Positions 34,298 through 42,900 of a stretch of DNA of 64,000 nt are shown piece after piece. The DNA is from Pedobacter cryoconitis. GTDB taxonomy: Bacteria; Bacteroidota; Bacteroidia; Sphingobacteriales; Sphingobacteriaceae. Numbering within the stretch: the stretch's first letter is position 1; each line of letters starts with the position of its first letter. The stretch covers positions 186,001 through 250,000 of the forward strand of contig NZ_JACHCC010000010.1 in assembly GCF_014207135.1 (NCBI RefSeq), read 5' to 3'. Made by a program: the position numbers and the translations under genes. Below the pieces are notes generated by a model that was not told where the DNA came from, made no database searches, and saw only the letters and a list, made by a program, of their open reading frames with translations.

Positions 34298-35575
34298 ATG
34301 GCAACAAATGCTAAAGCAGCCAGTCTATTGACCGAATGGCAAACCAACCCAAGATGGGAAGGTATTAATCGCCCTTATAGTGCAGAAGAAGTTTTGAAAC
34401 TGCGCAGTAAGGTAGAAATTGAATATACCCTGGCTAAAAACGGGGCAGAGAAATTGTGGCTGAAACTGAATACGCAAGCTTACGTAGCCGGACTGGGTGC
34501 TTTAACAGGTAACCAGGCCGTACAGGAAGTGGCAGCAGGACTGGAATCTGTTTATCTGAGTGGATGGCAGGTCGCTGCAGATGCCAATACTTCGGGCACG
34601 ATGTATCCTGATCAGTCACTTTATCCTGTTAATTCTGTACCTGAAGTAGTCAAACGGATTAATAACGCTTTTTTACGCTGTGAGCAGATTGATTCTGTCA
34701 ACGGAGATAATTCAAAAGACTGGATGGCCCCTATAGTAGCAGATGCGGAGGCAGGTTTTGGCGGTAATCTCAATGCATTTGAATTGATGAAGGCCATGAT
34801 TGAAGCTGGTGCATCTGGTGTCCATTTTGAAGACCAGCTCTCTTCTGCTAAGAAATGCGGGCATTTGGGTGGAAAGGTTTTGGTACCAACACAGGAGGCA
34901 ATTAATAAATTGGTTGCTGCAAGACTGGCAGCAGATGTAATGAATGTGTCTACACTGATTATTGCACGTACTGATGGCGAAGCTGCTAATCTGATTACTT
35001 CGGATGTAGATAGCAGGGACCGGGAATTTATTACCGGGGAGAGAACCAACGAAGGGTTTTACACGGTAAGGAACGGGCTGGAACAATGTATCTCACGCGG
35101 TATATCCTATGCGCCTTATGCAGATATGTTATGGATGGAAACCTCTCAGCCGGATCTGGCCATCGCGAGGGAGTTTGCAGCGGCAATCCATGCAGTTTAT
35201 CCTGGTAAGCTGTTAGCTTATAATTGTTCGCCGTCTTTTAACTGGAGCAAACACCTGAGCGAAAAGGAAATAGAAACTTTCAGGGAAGATCTGGCAGCAC
35301 TGGGTTATAAATTTCAGTTTATTACCCTGGCAGGTTTCCATGCACTGAATACTTCTATGTTTGAATTGTCGCATGCCTATAAACAAAAGGGGATGACCGG
35401 GTTTTCACAGTTACAGCAAAGAGAATTTGCTTTACAGGAACATGGGTTTAAAGCAGTGAAACATCAGAGTTTTGTGGGAACAGGTTATTTTGATTGTGTG
35501 CAGAATACGGTGCAGCAGGGGACAGCCTCTACGATAGCAATGAAAGACAGCACAGAAACTGCACAGTTTCATTAA
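34298..35575 (+). CDS. aceA: Isocitrate lyase
   Basis: The 425-residue enzyme has the catalytic loop SSAKKCGHLGGKVLVPT, the metal-site stretch IVADAEAGFGGNLNAFELM, and NVSTLIIARTDGEAANLITSDVDSRD. It splits isocitrate to glyoxylate and succinate. It follows aceB directly, and both are transcribed away from the ScfR-type regulator, so growth on acetate or fatty acids should induce them. The segment FELSHAYKQKGMTGFSQLQQREFALQEHGFKAVKHQSFVGTGYFD is the usual C-terminal lid region. Length and motif order are normal, and nothing suggests loss of function. Confidence 0.97.
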   Translation: MATNAKAASLLTEWQTNPRWEGINRPYSAEEVLKLRSKVEIEYTLAKNGAEKLWLKLNTQAYVAGLGALTGNQAVQEVAAGLESVYLSGWQVAADANTSGTMYPDQSLYPVNSVPEVVKRINNAFLRCEQIDSVNGDNSKDWMAPIVADAEAGFGGNLNAFELMKAMIEAGASGVHFEDQLSSAKKCGHLGGKVLVPTQEAINKLVAARLAADVMNVSTLIIARTDGEAANLITSDVDSRDREFITGERTNEGFYTVRNGLEQCISRGISYAPYADMLWMETSQPDLAIAREFAAAIHAVYPGKLLAYNCSPSFNWSKHLSEKEIETFREDLAALGYKFQFITLAGFHALNTSMFELSHAYKQKGMTGFSQLQQREFALQEHGFKAVKHQSFVGTGYFDCVQNTVQQGTASTIAMKDSTETAQFH

Positions 35576-35583
35576 ATATATAA

Positions 35584-35616
35584 AAAGGGTGCTGTAAAAT
35601 AATTACAGCACCCTTT
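35584..35616. terminator. Bidirectional terminator between aceA and rtcB
   Basis: A perfect 14-bp stem (35584-35597 with 35603-35616) carries A and T tails. It lies between the convergent aceA and rtcB genes. Confidence 0.92.
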
Positions 35617-35622
35617 GCTCTT

Positions 35623-36873
35623 CTAATCTTCACGGCTACCGTCATCAGCCATACGGACCATTTTTGGCGTAAATTTAGCGACGATATCAATCAGCTCTTT
35701 TTGAGCGGCCATGACCAGTTCAATGTCTTTATAAGCCATTGGGGCCTCATCCAGTCCGGCCCCGATCAAGGTTACCTTGTGGTCAGTGACCACCTTTTTC
35801 ATTTCATCTTTTGAAATGTTTTTAATGGCTTTTGACCTGCTCATTTGTCTTCCCGCACCATGCGCTGCCGAATTAATAGATTCCTTTTCGCCTTTACCTC
35901 TGACCAGGAATCCTGGTGCAGTCATAGAGCCTGGTATAATACCCATCACACCTTTTCCGGCAGGAGTAGCCCCTTTACGGTGCACAATAACTTCTTCACC
36001 ATTCCAGACTTCTTTCCAGGCAAAGTTATGGTGGTTTTCTACTTTGGCCAATACCTCTGCGCCAATGGCTTTGGTTAGTTTGGTATGAATAATTTCATGA
36101 CAGGCAGAAGCATAGTCTCCGGCCAGGTTCATCGCCAGCCAGTATTCGTGACCAGCTTCGGTATTCAGATCCAAGTAGGCCAGGTTCGCAGCTTCGGCTG
36201 GTAATTTACAGTGTTCCTTAGCCAGTTTAGTATAATAATCTGCCAGTGTCGCACCTAACCCACGAGAGCCGGAATGTGTCAGTAAGGCGAGGTATTTACC
36301 CTTTTCTACATTCAGTACTTCGTCTCTGGTTTCAAATTCGATAATCCCCCATTCTACAAAGTGATTTCCACCACCTGAACTTCCCAATTGCGCATAGGCC
36401 TTATCATGCAGGTTTTTGATAAAAGGGGTTAGGTTAAACTCTTCCCGCTCTAATACGGCATGGTCTGATTTGTATTGACCTTGAAAGCCATGTCCGGCAC
36501 CAAATTTAGTATGGGCAATCAGTTCGCGTTTATATTTAGCCTCATTTTCATAAAAATGGGTTTCTGTAATATCAAAGACAGACAAAGCCATTCTGCATCC
36601 GATGTCTACACCTACACCATAAGGTATAATTGCATTTCTTGTCGCCAGAACACCACCGATTGGCAATCCGTAACCTTGATGCGCATCAGGCATTAAGGCA
36701 CCGGCTGCGGTAACCGGAAGACGCATCGCAATATCCATTTGTTTTCTTGCGCCTTCTTCGATATGTTCGGCCCCATAAATTGTATAAGGTGCTATTTCTT
36801 CTTTTAATCTGATAATATCTTCTGTCAGGTCAGCTGCTTCAGGCAGTCTGTCCCTGTTATTTCTTGTATTCAT
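35623..36873 (-). CDS. rtcB: RtcB-family RNA ligase
   Basis: The 416-residue protein has the RtcB signatures: MPDAHQGYGLPIGGVLA, the metal-binding Cys93 in VGVDIGCRM, SSGGGNHFVEWG, HSGSRGLGA, HRKGATPAGKG, and the guanylylation-site region SAAHGAGRQMSRSKA. RtcB joins RNA 2',3'-cyclic phosphate or 3'-phosphate ends to 5'-OH ends using GTP and Mn2+. It is the last gene of a minus-strand operon behind a slipin gene and a long tRNA-like leader. The short length compared with about 480 residues in archaeal/human forms fits the bacterial branch. No RtcA cyclase or archease is encoded nearby. Confidence 0.95.
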   Translation of the reverse strand: MNTRNNRDRLPEAADLTEDIIRLKEEIAPYTIYGAEHIEEGARKQMDIAMRLPVTAAGALMPDAHQGYGLPIGGVLATRNAIIPYGVGVDIGCRMALSVFDITETHFYENEAKYKRELIAHTKFGAGHGFQGQYKSDHAVLEREEFNLTPFIKNLHDKAYAQLGSSGGGNHFVEWGIIEFETRDEVLNVEKGKYLALLTHSGSRGLGATLADYYTKLAKEHCKLPAEAANLAYLDLNTEAGHEYWLAMNLAGDYASACHEIIHTKLTKAIGAEVLAKVENHHNFAWKEVWNGEEVIVHRKGATPAGKGVMGIIPGSMTAPGFLVRGKGEKESINSAAHGAGRQMSRSKAIKNISKDEMKKVVTDHKVTLIGAGLDEAPMAYKDIELVMAAQKELIDIVAKFTPKMVRMADDGSRED

Positions 36874-36911
36874 TTCTTCTATAATTATAATCTTATTTAA
36901 TCATTTGTCAA

Positions 36912-38009
36912 TTAAGACTTGATGAAAATTTGTTTAAGCTGATCTACGATTTGTCCACCGCCCGAAAGACTTATGGTATGAATCTTTTCTGCAATTTTTT
37001 CTACGTACTCCATCTCTTTTAGTTTGTACAGCATCGTGTTGTCTTCCATTAACTTAGCTGTGTTTAACAAGCTTCTGGTCGATGCCGTTTCTTCTCTTCT
37101 GGTAATTAAATTGGCCTGTGCTCTTTTTTCGGCAATCAAAACCTGGTTCATGATCTCTTTGATGTCCCCTGGCAGGATAATGTCCTTCACTCCGCAGTTC
37201 ATCAGGGCAACACCTAATCCAGAGGCTTTGTTAGCTGAGATTTCGAGAACATTTTCAGAGATCTTTTCCTTGTTTTCCATCAGCTCATCAAAGGTCATCT
37301 TTCCGATAAATTCTCTCAGTGCTAACTGGATTACCATATACAACTGCTTGTCAAACTCTTTGTTTTCCAGTAAAGCAACGATTGCATCAGTCACTTTGTA
37401 CTGGACACTGAAGTTGATTCTCAATTGTGCCTTATCTTTAGTCAGGATTTCCTGTCCTGCGATTTCCATGTTTAACTGACGGATATCGGTTTTCAAAACC
37501 TGGATGACCGTACTGTTTTTCCAGAAAATATAATTTCCTGGCTCCAGTGTTTTTTTTAATCTGCCATCCACGATCATCAGACCAGTTTCATAACTTTCAA
37601 CCTTGAATACTTTGATATAAGCTGATAATTGTGGCTTTTCAAGCGTATTTCTATCTATGTTTTCTGCAATCTCATACTCATTCAGATCGGCAGTGACAAA
37701 TGAATAGTTATTCAGGCCTATCCAGAAGGCATATTTTCCTGCTGTCAGTACTTGCTTGAAGTTGCCGTTCTGATAAACCAGTACCAGTTCATTATCTTTT
37801 ACTTCTACCAGATTTACCAGATCTTTGAAGGTTTTATTCAATAATAAAACGTCTAATTCAGTTAATGCATAGAAAGTTTTGGACTGATCATATACTTCTA
37901 TATTTTCAAAGAAGCCTAACCAGTAGCTACCAGCAGTTAATACTCTTTTTAATTCTTTTCTTTTATAAACCAACCCTACAGAGTTGGTATTTACAGTTAC
38001 TCTTTTCAT
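36912..38009 (-). CDS. Slipin/SPFH (band 7) family protein
   Basis: The 365-residue protein has an N-terminal beta-rich repeat region (VNTNSVGLVYKRKELKRVLTAGSYWLGF, echoed at YQNGNFKQVLTAGKYAFWIG and KKTLEPGNYIFWK). A slipin/band-7 core follows at about residues 170-290 (TKDKAQLRINFSVQYKVTDA, MTFDELMENKEKI, GVALMNCGVKDIILPGDIKEIMNQVLIAEKRAQANLITRREETASTRSLLNTAKLM), then a helical end. It has no clear N-terminal membrane helix. SPFH proteins form ring or cage oligomers. It is 38 bp upstream of rtcB, and slipin-rtcB pairs recur in bacteria as far as I recall. It may hold or regulate the ligase; that role is inferred. Confidence 0.85.
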   Translation of the reverse strand: MKRVTVNTNSVGLVYKRKELKRVLTAGSYWLGFFENIEVYDQSKTFYALTELDVLLLNKTFKDLVNLVEVKDNELVLVYQNGNFKQVLTAGKYAFWIGLNNYSFVTADLNEYEIAENIDRNTLEKPQLSAYIKVFKVESYETGLMIVDGRLKKTLEPGNYIFWKNSTVIQVLKTDIRQLNMEIAGQEILTKDKAQLRINFSVQYKVTDAIVALLENKEFDKQLYMVIQLALREFIGKMTFDELMENKEKISENVLEISANKASGLGVALMNCGVKDIILPGDIKEIMNQVLIAEKRAQANLITRREETASTRSLLNTAKLMEDNTMLYKLKEMEYVEKIAEKIHTISLSGGGQIVDQLKQIFIKS

Positions 38010-38045
38010 CTCTTTTTTGGTTTAATTTTTATTATTCCTGATCCG

Positions 38046-38077
38046 GGAAGAATGGTACACTCTTTAACCATTCTTCC
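38046..38077 (-). promoter_or_regulatory. Leader hairpin before slipin
   Basis: Perfect 11-bp arms (38046-38056 and 38067-38077) around a 10-nt loop lie about 36 bp before the slipin start. There is no T-run on the minus strand, so an RNA processing or stabilising element, or a translation control hairpin, fits better than a terminator. Confidence 0.6.
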
Positions 38078-38242
38078 GTCTCTTTTTGTCTTTTAATAAA
38101 TCACATTGAAAGACATTCGCCCGATTTATGCGGAAGTATAATATAAGAGAGAATGTCCTGAGGCCGGTTGCCAGATTCTCGCAGATCAATGGAGAGCAGA
38201 TGACCTTACCAGAACCTGGCATTTTACCTCAATGTCTTTTTT

Positions 38243-38335
38243 CTATGTTATACTTTCAAAGCTTAACTCAGACTGCTTTTCCCTTCGGTGAACGACGGCT
38301 AAAAGCTGAATGTCTTTCTCTGTAATTTGTTCCAT
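38243..38335 (-). CDS. Possible 30-residue small protein in the operon leader
   Basis: An ATG at 38335 opens 30 codons ending in TAG, rich in Glu, Lys and Leu (MEQITEKDIQLLAVVHRREK and a polar tail). In-frame codons continue upstream for another 18 residues without a stop, and a TTG start would give a longer form. The composition is protein-like and amphipathic, but no clear ribosome-binding site is seen and I recognise no family. It could be a leader peptide, a vestige of a longer gene, or chance. Confidence 0.35.
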   Translation of the reverse strand: MEQITEKDIQLLAVVHRREKQSELSFESIT

Positions 38336-38403
38336 GAGAAATTTGAAAAGTATCTCTTCTTTCAATTGGAATTGTTTTGCATTACCATTTTGCTATTCCA
38401 TAC

Positions 38404-38473
38404 TCTGGAAGCAGGATTCGAACCTGCATGGGGGTTGTTGATCTAACCTCTGATCTATCCTGTTTAACCAGGA
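38404..38473 (-). ncRNA. tRNA-like module 2 (T-arm hairpin) in the slipin-rtcB leader
   Basis: Read on the minus strand, GCAGG-TTCGAAT-CCTGC (38427-38411) is a perfect T-arm: 5-bp stem and a 7-nt loop matching TTCRANY. It is followed by TTCCAGA in the place of an acceptor strand. An upstream CTGG can pair with its CCAG, and GGTT-N8-AACC resembles an anticodon arm. There is no regular D-arm or 7-bp acceptor stem, so it is not a functional tRNA by sequence. Confidence 0.7.
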
Positions 38474-38606
38474 GCGGGACTCGAACCCGCGCACACAACA
38501 TTGTGTTGATACAATCTTCAATTTTAAACATCAGTATATTGATGCCTACAGGCTCAATACTATGGGGTCATACAGAAACCCTCAACATGGATGTTTATCC
38601 TCCCGG
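38468..38606 (-). ncRNA. tRNA-like module 1: T-arm with paired acceptor-like stem around a long insert
   Basis: On the minus strand CCGGGA (38606-38601) can pair with TCCTGG (38473-38468), one G-U pair, as a 6-bp acceptor-like stem. GGAT-AAAC-ATCC follows as a D-arm-like hairpin. GCGGG-TTCGAGT-CCCGC (38490-38474) is a perfect T-arm directly joined to the 3' acceptor strand, as in tRNA. Between them lies a region of about 95 nt with at least three hairpins instead of an anticodon arm. The layout recalls bacterial Y RNAs (YrlA type) and other tRNA mimics. Its position at the front of the slipin-rtcB operon suggests it is the RNA partner or substrate of the system. Confidence 0.7.
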
Positions 38607-38700
38607 ATTATAATTCCCTTTTGAGGAATGTCTTATATATTATATTATTTTTTCAAGGAACGTTTGTCATTGCTGACATTACAAAGGTGCAAGCTGTACG

Positions 38701-38718
38701 ACGCAGCGTAATTGCGTA
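38701..38718. promoter_or_regulatory. Putative WYL-regulator site 1
   Basis: ACGCA-N7-TGCGTA forms an inverted repeat followed by GT. It lies upstream of the tRNA-like modules, where the minus-strand operon promoter should be. It shares its exact arm-and-spacer layout with 38811-38829. Confidence 0.6.
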
Positions 38719-38810
38719 GTTATAGTTGATTAGTGTTGTTTTTTTTATCTTGTTGGTATTCAGGTGTATAATTTTGTTTTTAGGCTGTATTTCTGAGAAT
38801 TAAATTTTGT

Positions 38811-38829
38811 TACGCAGTTGTATTGCGTA
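38811..38829. promoter_or_regulatory. Putative WYL-regulator site 2
   Basis: TACGCA-N7-TGCGTA, 42 bp before the ATG of the WYL gene, has 6-bp arms and the same 7-bp spacer as site 1, about 110 bp away. Two sites bracketing a divergent promoter region suggest autoregulation plus control of the slipin-rtcB operon. Confidence 0.65.
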
Positions 38830-38870
38830 GTATTTTGTTTTCTTTACATTTATAAATAAGAATTTTAGCC

Positions 38871-39893
38871 ATGTCGATCAATAAATTAGCTCTGATCCGT
38901 TATAAAGCCATTGATGAATGTTTAAAGAACAGGTACCGCAAATGGAGCCTGGATGATATTATTGAAAAGGTTTCTACTGTTTTGTATGAGTACGAGGGGA
39001 TCACTTCTGGCGTAAGTAAACGCACCATACAAGCCGATATCCAACTGATGCGGAGTGACAAATTAGGGTATAATGCACCTATTGTAGTTACTGACAGAAA
39101 GTATTATGCCTATAGTGATACCAGTTACAGTATTACAAAAGTACCGATCAACAACGGTGATATTGAAAAGATGAAAGAGATCGTAGGGGTCCTGAAGCAG
39201 TTTAATGGGTTCAGCTACTTTGATGAAATGAGTGATATGATTGCCAAACTGGAAAACAACCTTTATAAGTCAACGCATCAAAGCCGGAACTGTATCCAGT
39301 TTGAGGGGAATAAACAACTCCGGGGCCTGCAATATATTAATCCACTGTATCAGGCTATATTGAATAAAATACCGCTGTTGATTGAGTACAAGTCTTTTAA
39401 GGCAATCAAAGCACGGCATAATATTTATTTCCCTTATCTCTTGAAGGAGTATAGAAACAGATGGTTTCTGATTAGTAAAGCTAAAAAAGGAACCACATTG
39501 GTTACTCTTGCACTAGATAGGATCATAGAGTTTCAGGAGCTGACTAAGGAGCCGTTTATAGATTATAAAGGAGTAGACTTTGACCGTTATTTTAATGATT
39601 TACTTGGTGTAACCAAATCTGAGAAGGACAGGGGACAAAAGGTGTTCTTATGGATAGATAAGCATCATGCCCCTTATGTATTAACCAAGCCTATTCATCA
39701 TAGTCAGCAAGTTATCAAAGAAGATGACCAGGGAACAGTCATCAGGATTGATGTAGTCTTAAATTATGAACTGGAGCGGGAAATACTTGGCTTTGGAGAG
39801 TCTATGCAGGTACTTTCTCCGGCAAAGCTGGTCTCCAGAATTCAGAAACGGCTGGATGAAGCAGGCAGAAGATATTTGGATAGGGTGCCCTGA
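38871..39893 (+). CDS. WYL-domain transcriptional regulator divergent from slipin-rtcB
   Basis: The 340-residue protein has an N-terminal winged helix-turn-helix (residues 1-70, YKAIDECLKNRYRKWSLDDIIEKVS and GVSKRTIQADIQLMRS). A WYL domain sits at about residues 165-225 (PLYQAILNKIPLLIEYKSF and YFPYLLKEYRNRWFLISKAKKGTTLVTLALDRI), and a C-terminal WCX-like extension follows. WYL proteins sense nucleic-acid or nucleotide ligands (PafBC, DriD and CapW are examples). It is divergent from the tRNA-like leader and slipin-rtcB operon and has two matching inverted repeats between, so it is very likely their regulator. In proteobacterial rtc operons this job is done by the CARF protein RtcR. Confidence 0.88.
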   Translation: MSINKLALIRYKAIDECLKNRYRKWSLDDIIEKVSTVLYEYEGITSGVSKRTIQADIQLMRSDKLGYNAPIVVTDRKYYAYSDTSYSITKVPINNGDIEKMKEIVGVLKQFNGFSYFDEMSDMIAKLENNLYKSTHQSRNCIQFEGNKQLRGLQYINPLYQAILNKIPLLIEYKSFKAIKARHNIYFPYLLKEYRNRWFLISKAKKGTTLVTLALDRIIEFQELTKEPFIDYKGVDFDRYFNDLLGVTKSEKDRGQKVFLWIDKHHAPYVLTKPIHHSQQVIKEDDQGTVIRIDVVLNYELEREILGFGESMQVLSPAKLVSRIQKRLDEAGRRYLDRVP

Positions 39894-39911
39894 GGCACCC
39901 TGTTATTTTTA
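39882..39911 (+). terminator. Terminator overlapping the WYL stop codon
   Basis: AGGGTGCC (39882-39889) pairs with GGCACCCT (39894-39901) around CTGA, so the stop codon TGA lies in the loop. A T-rich tract follows. Confidence 0.75.
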
Positions 39912-42900
39912 CGGCGTTTCGTCTTCTTTTTCTTCGAGTTTAGCCTCTTTGTTCCTTTTCAGTGTGATGATTGGTTTATCCTGTGTACCGGTAATGGTTA
40001 AAGGAATACCGATCAGCCCAAAGGGTGGCAAACCTAATCTTCCACTCATATTTAACCGGCCATCGAAACTTACCTGCCCTTCAAAACGAGGCCTGAAACC
40101 TGCGATACGCATTTTAAATCTTTCTATCGTGATGATATTTTTGCTGATTGTAGATTTAATCTGTACATCATGGAGATCCGGATTACTTAGACTATCTCTT
40201 TTGGTAGCCTGACTAACTGCATTCATCATTTTAAATCCGCTCAGACTAACTTTCTTCAGCGAAAGTACTCCGGCACCTGTTAAAGATGGATACACAGGCA
40301 TCATGTCCTGATTTAATTTTCCGGATAACTGGTAATCCAGGCCTACAACTCCTTTAACTTTTGAAGCTGAAGTAGCTAAGGTTCTGAAGATTTTGATCTC
40401 CTTATAGGCTTTGGCGATATCAAATTCTTTAGCAGTAATGTGATAATCGAATGTAGCAGACTTAGGAGTTATACTTTTATAAGTCGCATCCATATTTACA
40501 GCAGCGCCGATCAGATTGAAACTGGTCTGGTTTAGGGTTAATGTCCCATTATTTAAAGCAACATTTCCTTTTGCATTTTTGATCTGCAGATCATTATAAT
40601 AAACTGTACCTGCATTGGCAGATAAGGTCACGTTCAGGTTCGCCGGAATCAAAATTACTCCGTTACTTCCGGCAGGGGCGCCAGGGATCGGTTTAGGCGT
40701 ATTATACACCATCAACTCGTCTGCAAAAATGCTTTTACTCTGAAAATTGAAATTTCCTGTAAGTATAGCTTTTGTGTTCAGTGCGTAATTGATGACATTT
40801 CCCAGTTGACCATCCATAGTGAAATCGGATTTTCCGTAACTGGCATTGAACTTTTCAAATTTCATGTTATCCTGTGCAAAAGAAAAGACACCGTTTTTGA
40901 TGAAAAATGATTTCGGGAACAGATCTGACTGCAAAGTGATGTTATTGACGATTAAACGTCCCTTGTTATTCAATTTTTCATATCTTCCGGCAGTAGCATC
41001 ACTCTGTAAACCTTTTAGCGACAGATCGGTAAAGATTGTACCTTTTACATTATAGCCTTTTACAGCAAAAAACTGATACATTTTTCCGATATCGATGGTT
41101 CCTTTTGAGGTAACGTTATAGGATACATTCTCGAAATTTTTGATAGCGGCCTTCAGCATGAAGGGCTGACCCGCCATCAGGAAGGAAATAGGTTTGATAT
41201 TTAACTGGGTACCTTTCATTGTACCATCCCTATTAATCAGGGTACCATCCATGACGATCTGTTCCAAAGGCTGATCAAAATGGGCAGTTTTAATTCTTCC
41301 GTTGGCCAGGGTGAAAGTAGCTGCGGTTACCGGGAATATCTTTCTGGCCTTATTGTAGACTCCTTTACTTTGTACGTCCATGTTAAGGTTACCACTTAGT
41401 TCAAGATCTTTCAGAGGATAGAAATCCTTGATTTCGGCCAGATTGATCATTGATTTAAGCTGTACGGCTATAGCCATATTGCCAGGATTGATTTTAGCTG
41501 AACCTCTGATATAATTACTTAATGCCTGTAAATTGATTTCACTGATATCCAGTTCGGTATGTTTATAGTTTCGGTCGCTGTTATGCCCATTGATATTGAA
41601 ATTAATTTTGTCTATCGGGGCTTTAAGAGAAGGGTATTTAAAATAACCATTACGCATAGAAGATTTTAAAGTAAACTTCGGGATAACATTCACAGTATCT
41701 ACTTGTCTGATCCCACTACGCACTACCTTTTTGGTAAACTGACCGTCGGCCTGCAGATCTATGGTATAAACACCCCTCAGGTTATTTACACTAAATATTT
41801 TCCCCCAATTGGCTAAATCTATACTGGAACGGGTGTTGATAAAGACTTTAGGCTTTTTTAAGCCATTGAGTCTAACAATCGAGCTTACATAGTCTTTGCC
41901 CATATTGAAATGAAGGCTATCCATATCAATATACAAACTGTCTGGATTTAAGCTGGGCAGTTTCATATGCAGATTCAGATAGAGGTTACTAATAGCCTGG
42001 GGAGCCTTAGGATTGGTAATATGACCATCGCGGACCTTGATATTAAAGGAAAGGGTAGGCATAGTTTTGCTCTTTGCCAGATATTTTCCAATTAAAGAAG
42101 CATTGATTTCGGCATAACCTTTAACAGTCGTTTTTTGCATCCGGTTTGCGATAGACGGAGGCAATACCGTAAAAATATTATGCAGGTCGGTTTCTTTAGC
42201 TTTGGTTTTAAAATTGATGTCATATCCGTCTTTCAGAAAAGAAAATTTCCCTACGAAAATGATAGGCAGGGTATTGATCCTCAAATCATTCTCATTGAAC
42301 ATCAGGTCCAGCGAGTTTGTATTGATTTTAGTCACCAGTTTAGCATCAAGCTTTTTATGGAGTAAATAAGGCTCATTATTATAATACAGATCCAGTGTGT
42401 CAATTTTTGCATTACTTTTCAGATCAAAAATATCCTTGCTGAGGTCACCATTACCAGAATAATTCAACCCTTTGACATTGACTTTCATCGGGATGGAATT
42501 ATCATTATAGATCAGGTTACTTTTAGTGATATATATCCCGTCAATTTTTATGGCTGTAGAGCTGCTGCTATCCTGTGCCGTTTTTGGACCATTATTGCTT
42601 TTATAGACATTGTAGTTCGCATTTCCCTTTTCATCTACTTTAATATTGATGTCGGCCTGATCCAGAAAAATCTGATCAATCTTCACTTGCTTGGAAAATA
42701 TGGTGCTCAGGTTTAAACGGAATGACAATTCTTTAGCCTGGATCAGTGTTTCCTTCTCAAAGGGAGCAGAGCCTTTTAAGGTGAAGTTATTCAGACTGAG
42801 GGTTAGAGATGGGAAATGTTTGAAGAAAGACAGACTGGTACTTTCAAACTGAACTTTACCATTGATATTCTGGTTAATCCGGTCTTGTATTTCTTTAGAG

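Larger units (their letters stand above)
38010..38403 (-). other. Long leader between the tRNA-like RNA and slipin
   Basis: This 394-bp stretch is transcribed, if the operon starts upstream, between the T-arm modules and the slipin ATG. It contains a small ORF (38243-38335), several inverted-repeat words (GAAAGACATTC at 38108 and its complement at 38308), and the hairpin at 38046-38077. The plus-strand frame across it shows no features of a protein. I see no canonical terminator on the minus strand. Confidence 0.55.

Noticed and set aside
38404..38490. Two functional tRNA genes on the minus strand
   Set aside because: The T-arms are perfect, but there is no regular D-arm, no 7-bp acceptor stem in module 2 and no proper anticodon arm in module 1. 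They are called tRNA-like only.
38128..38613. Plus-strand open frames across the slipin leader
   Set aside because: They run antisense over the T-arm modules and inverted repeats, and the translations look unlike proteins.
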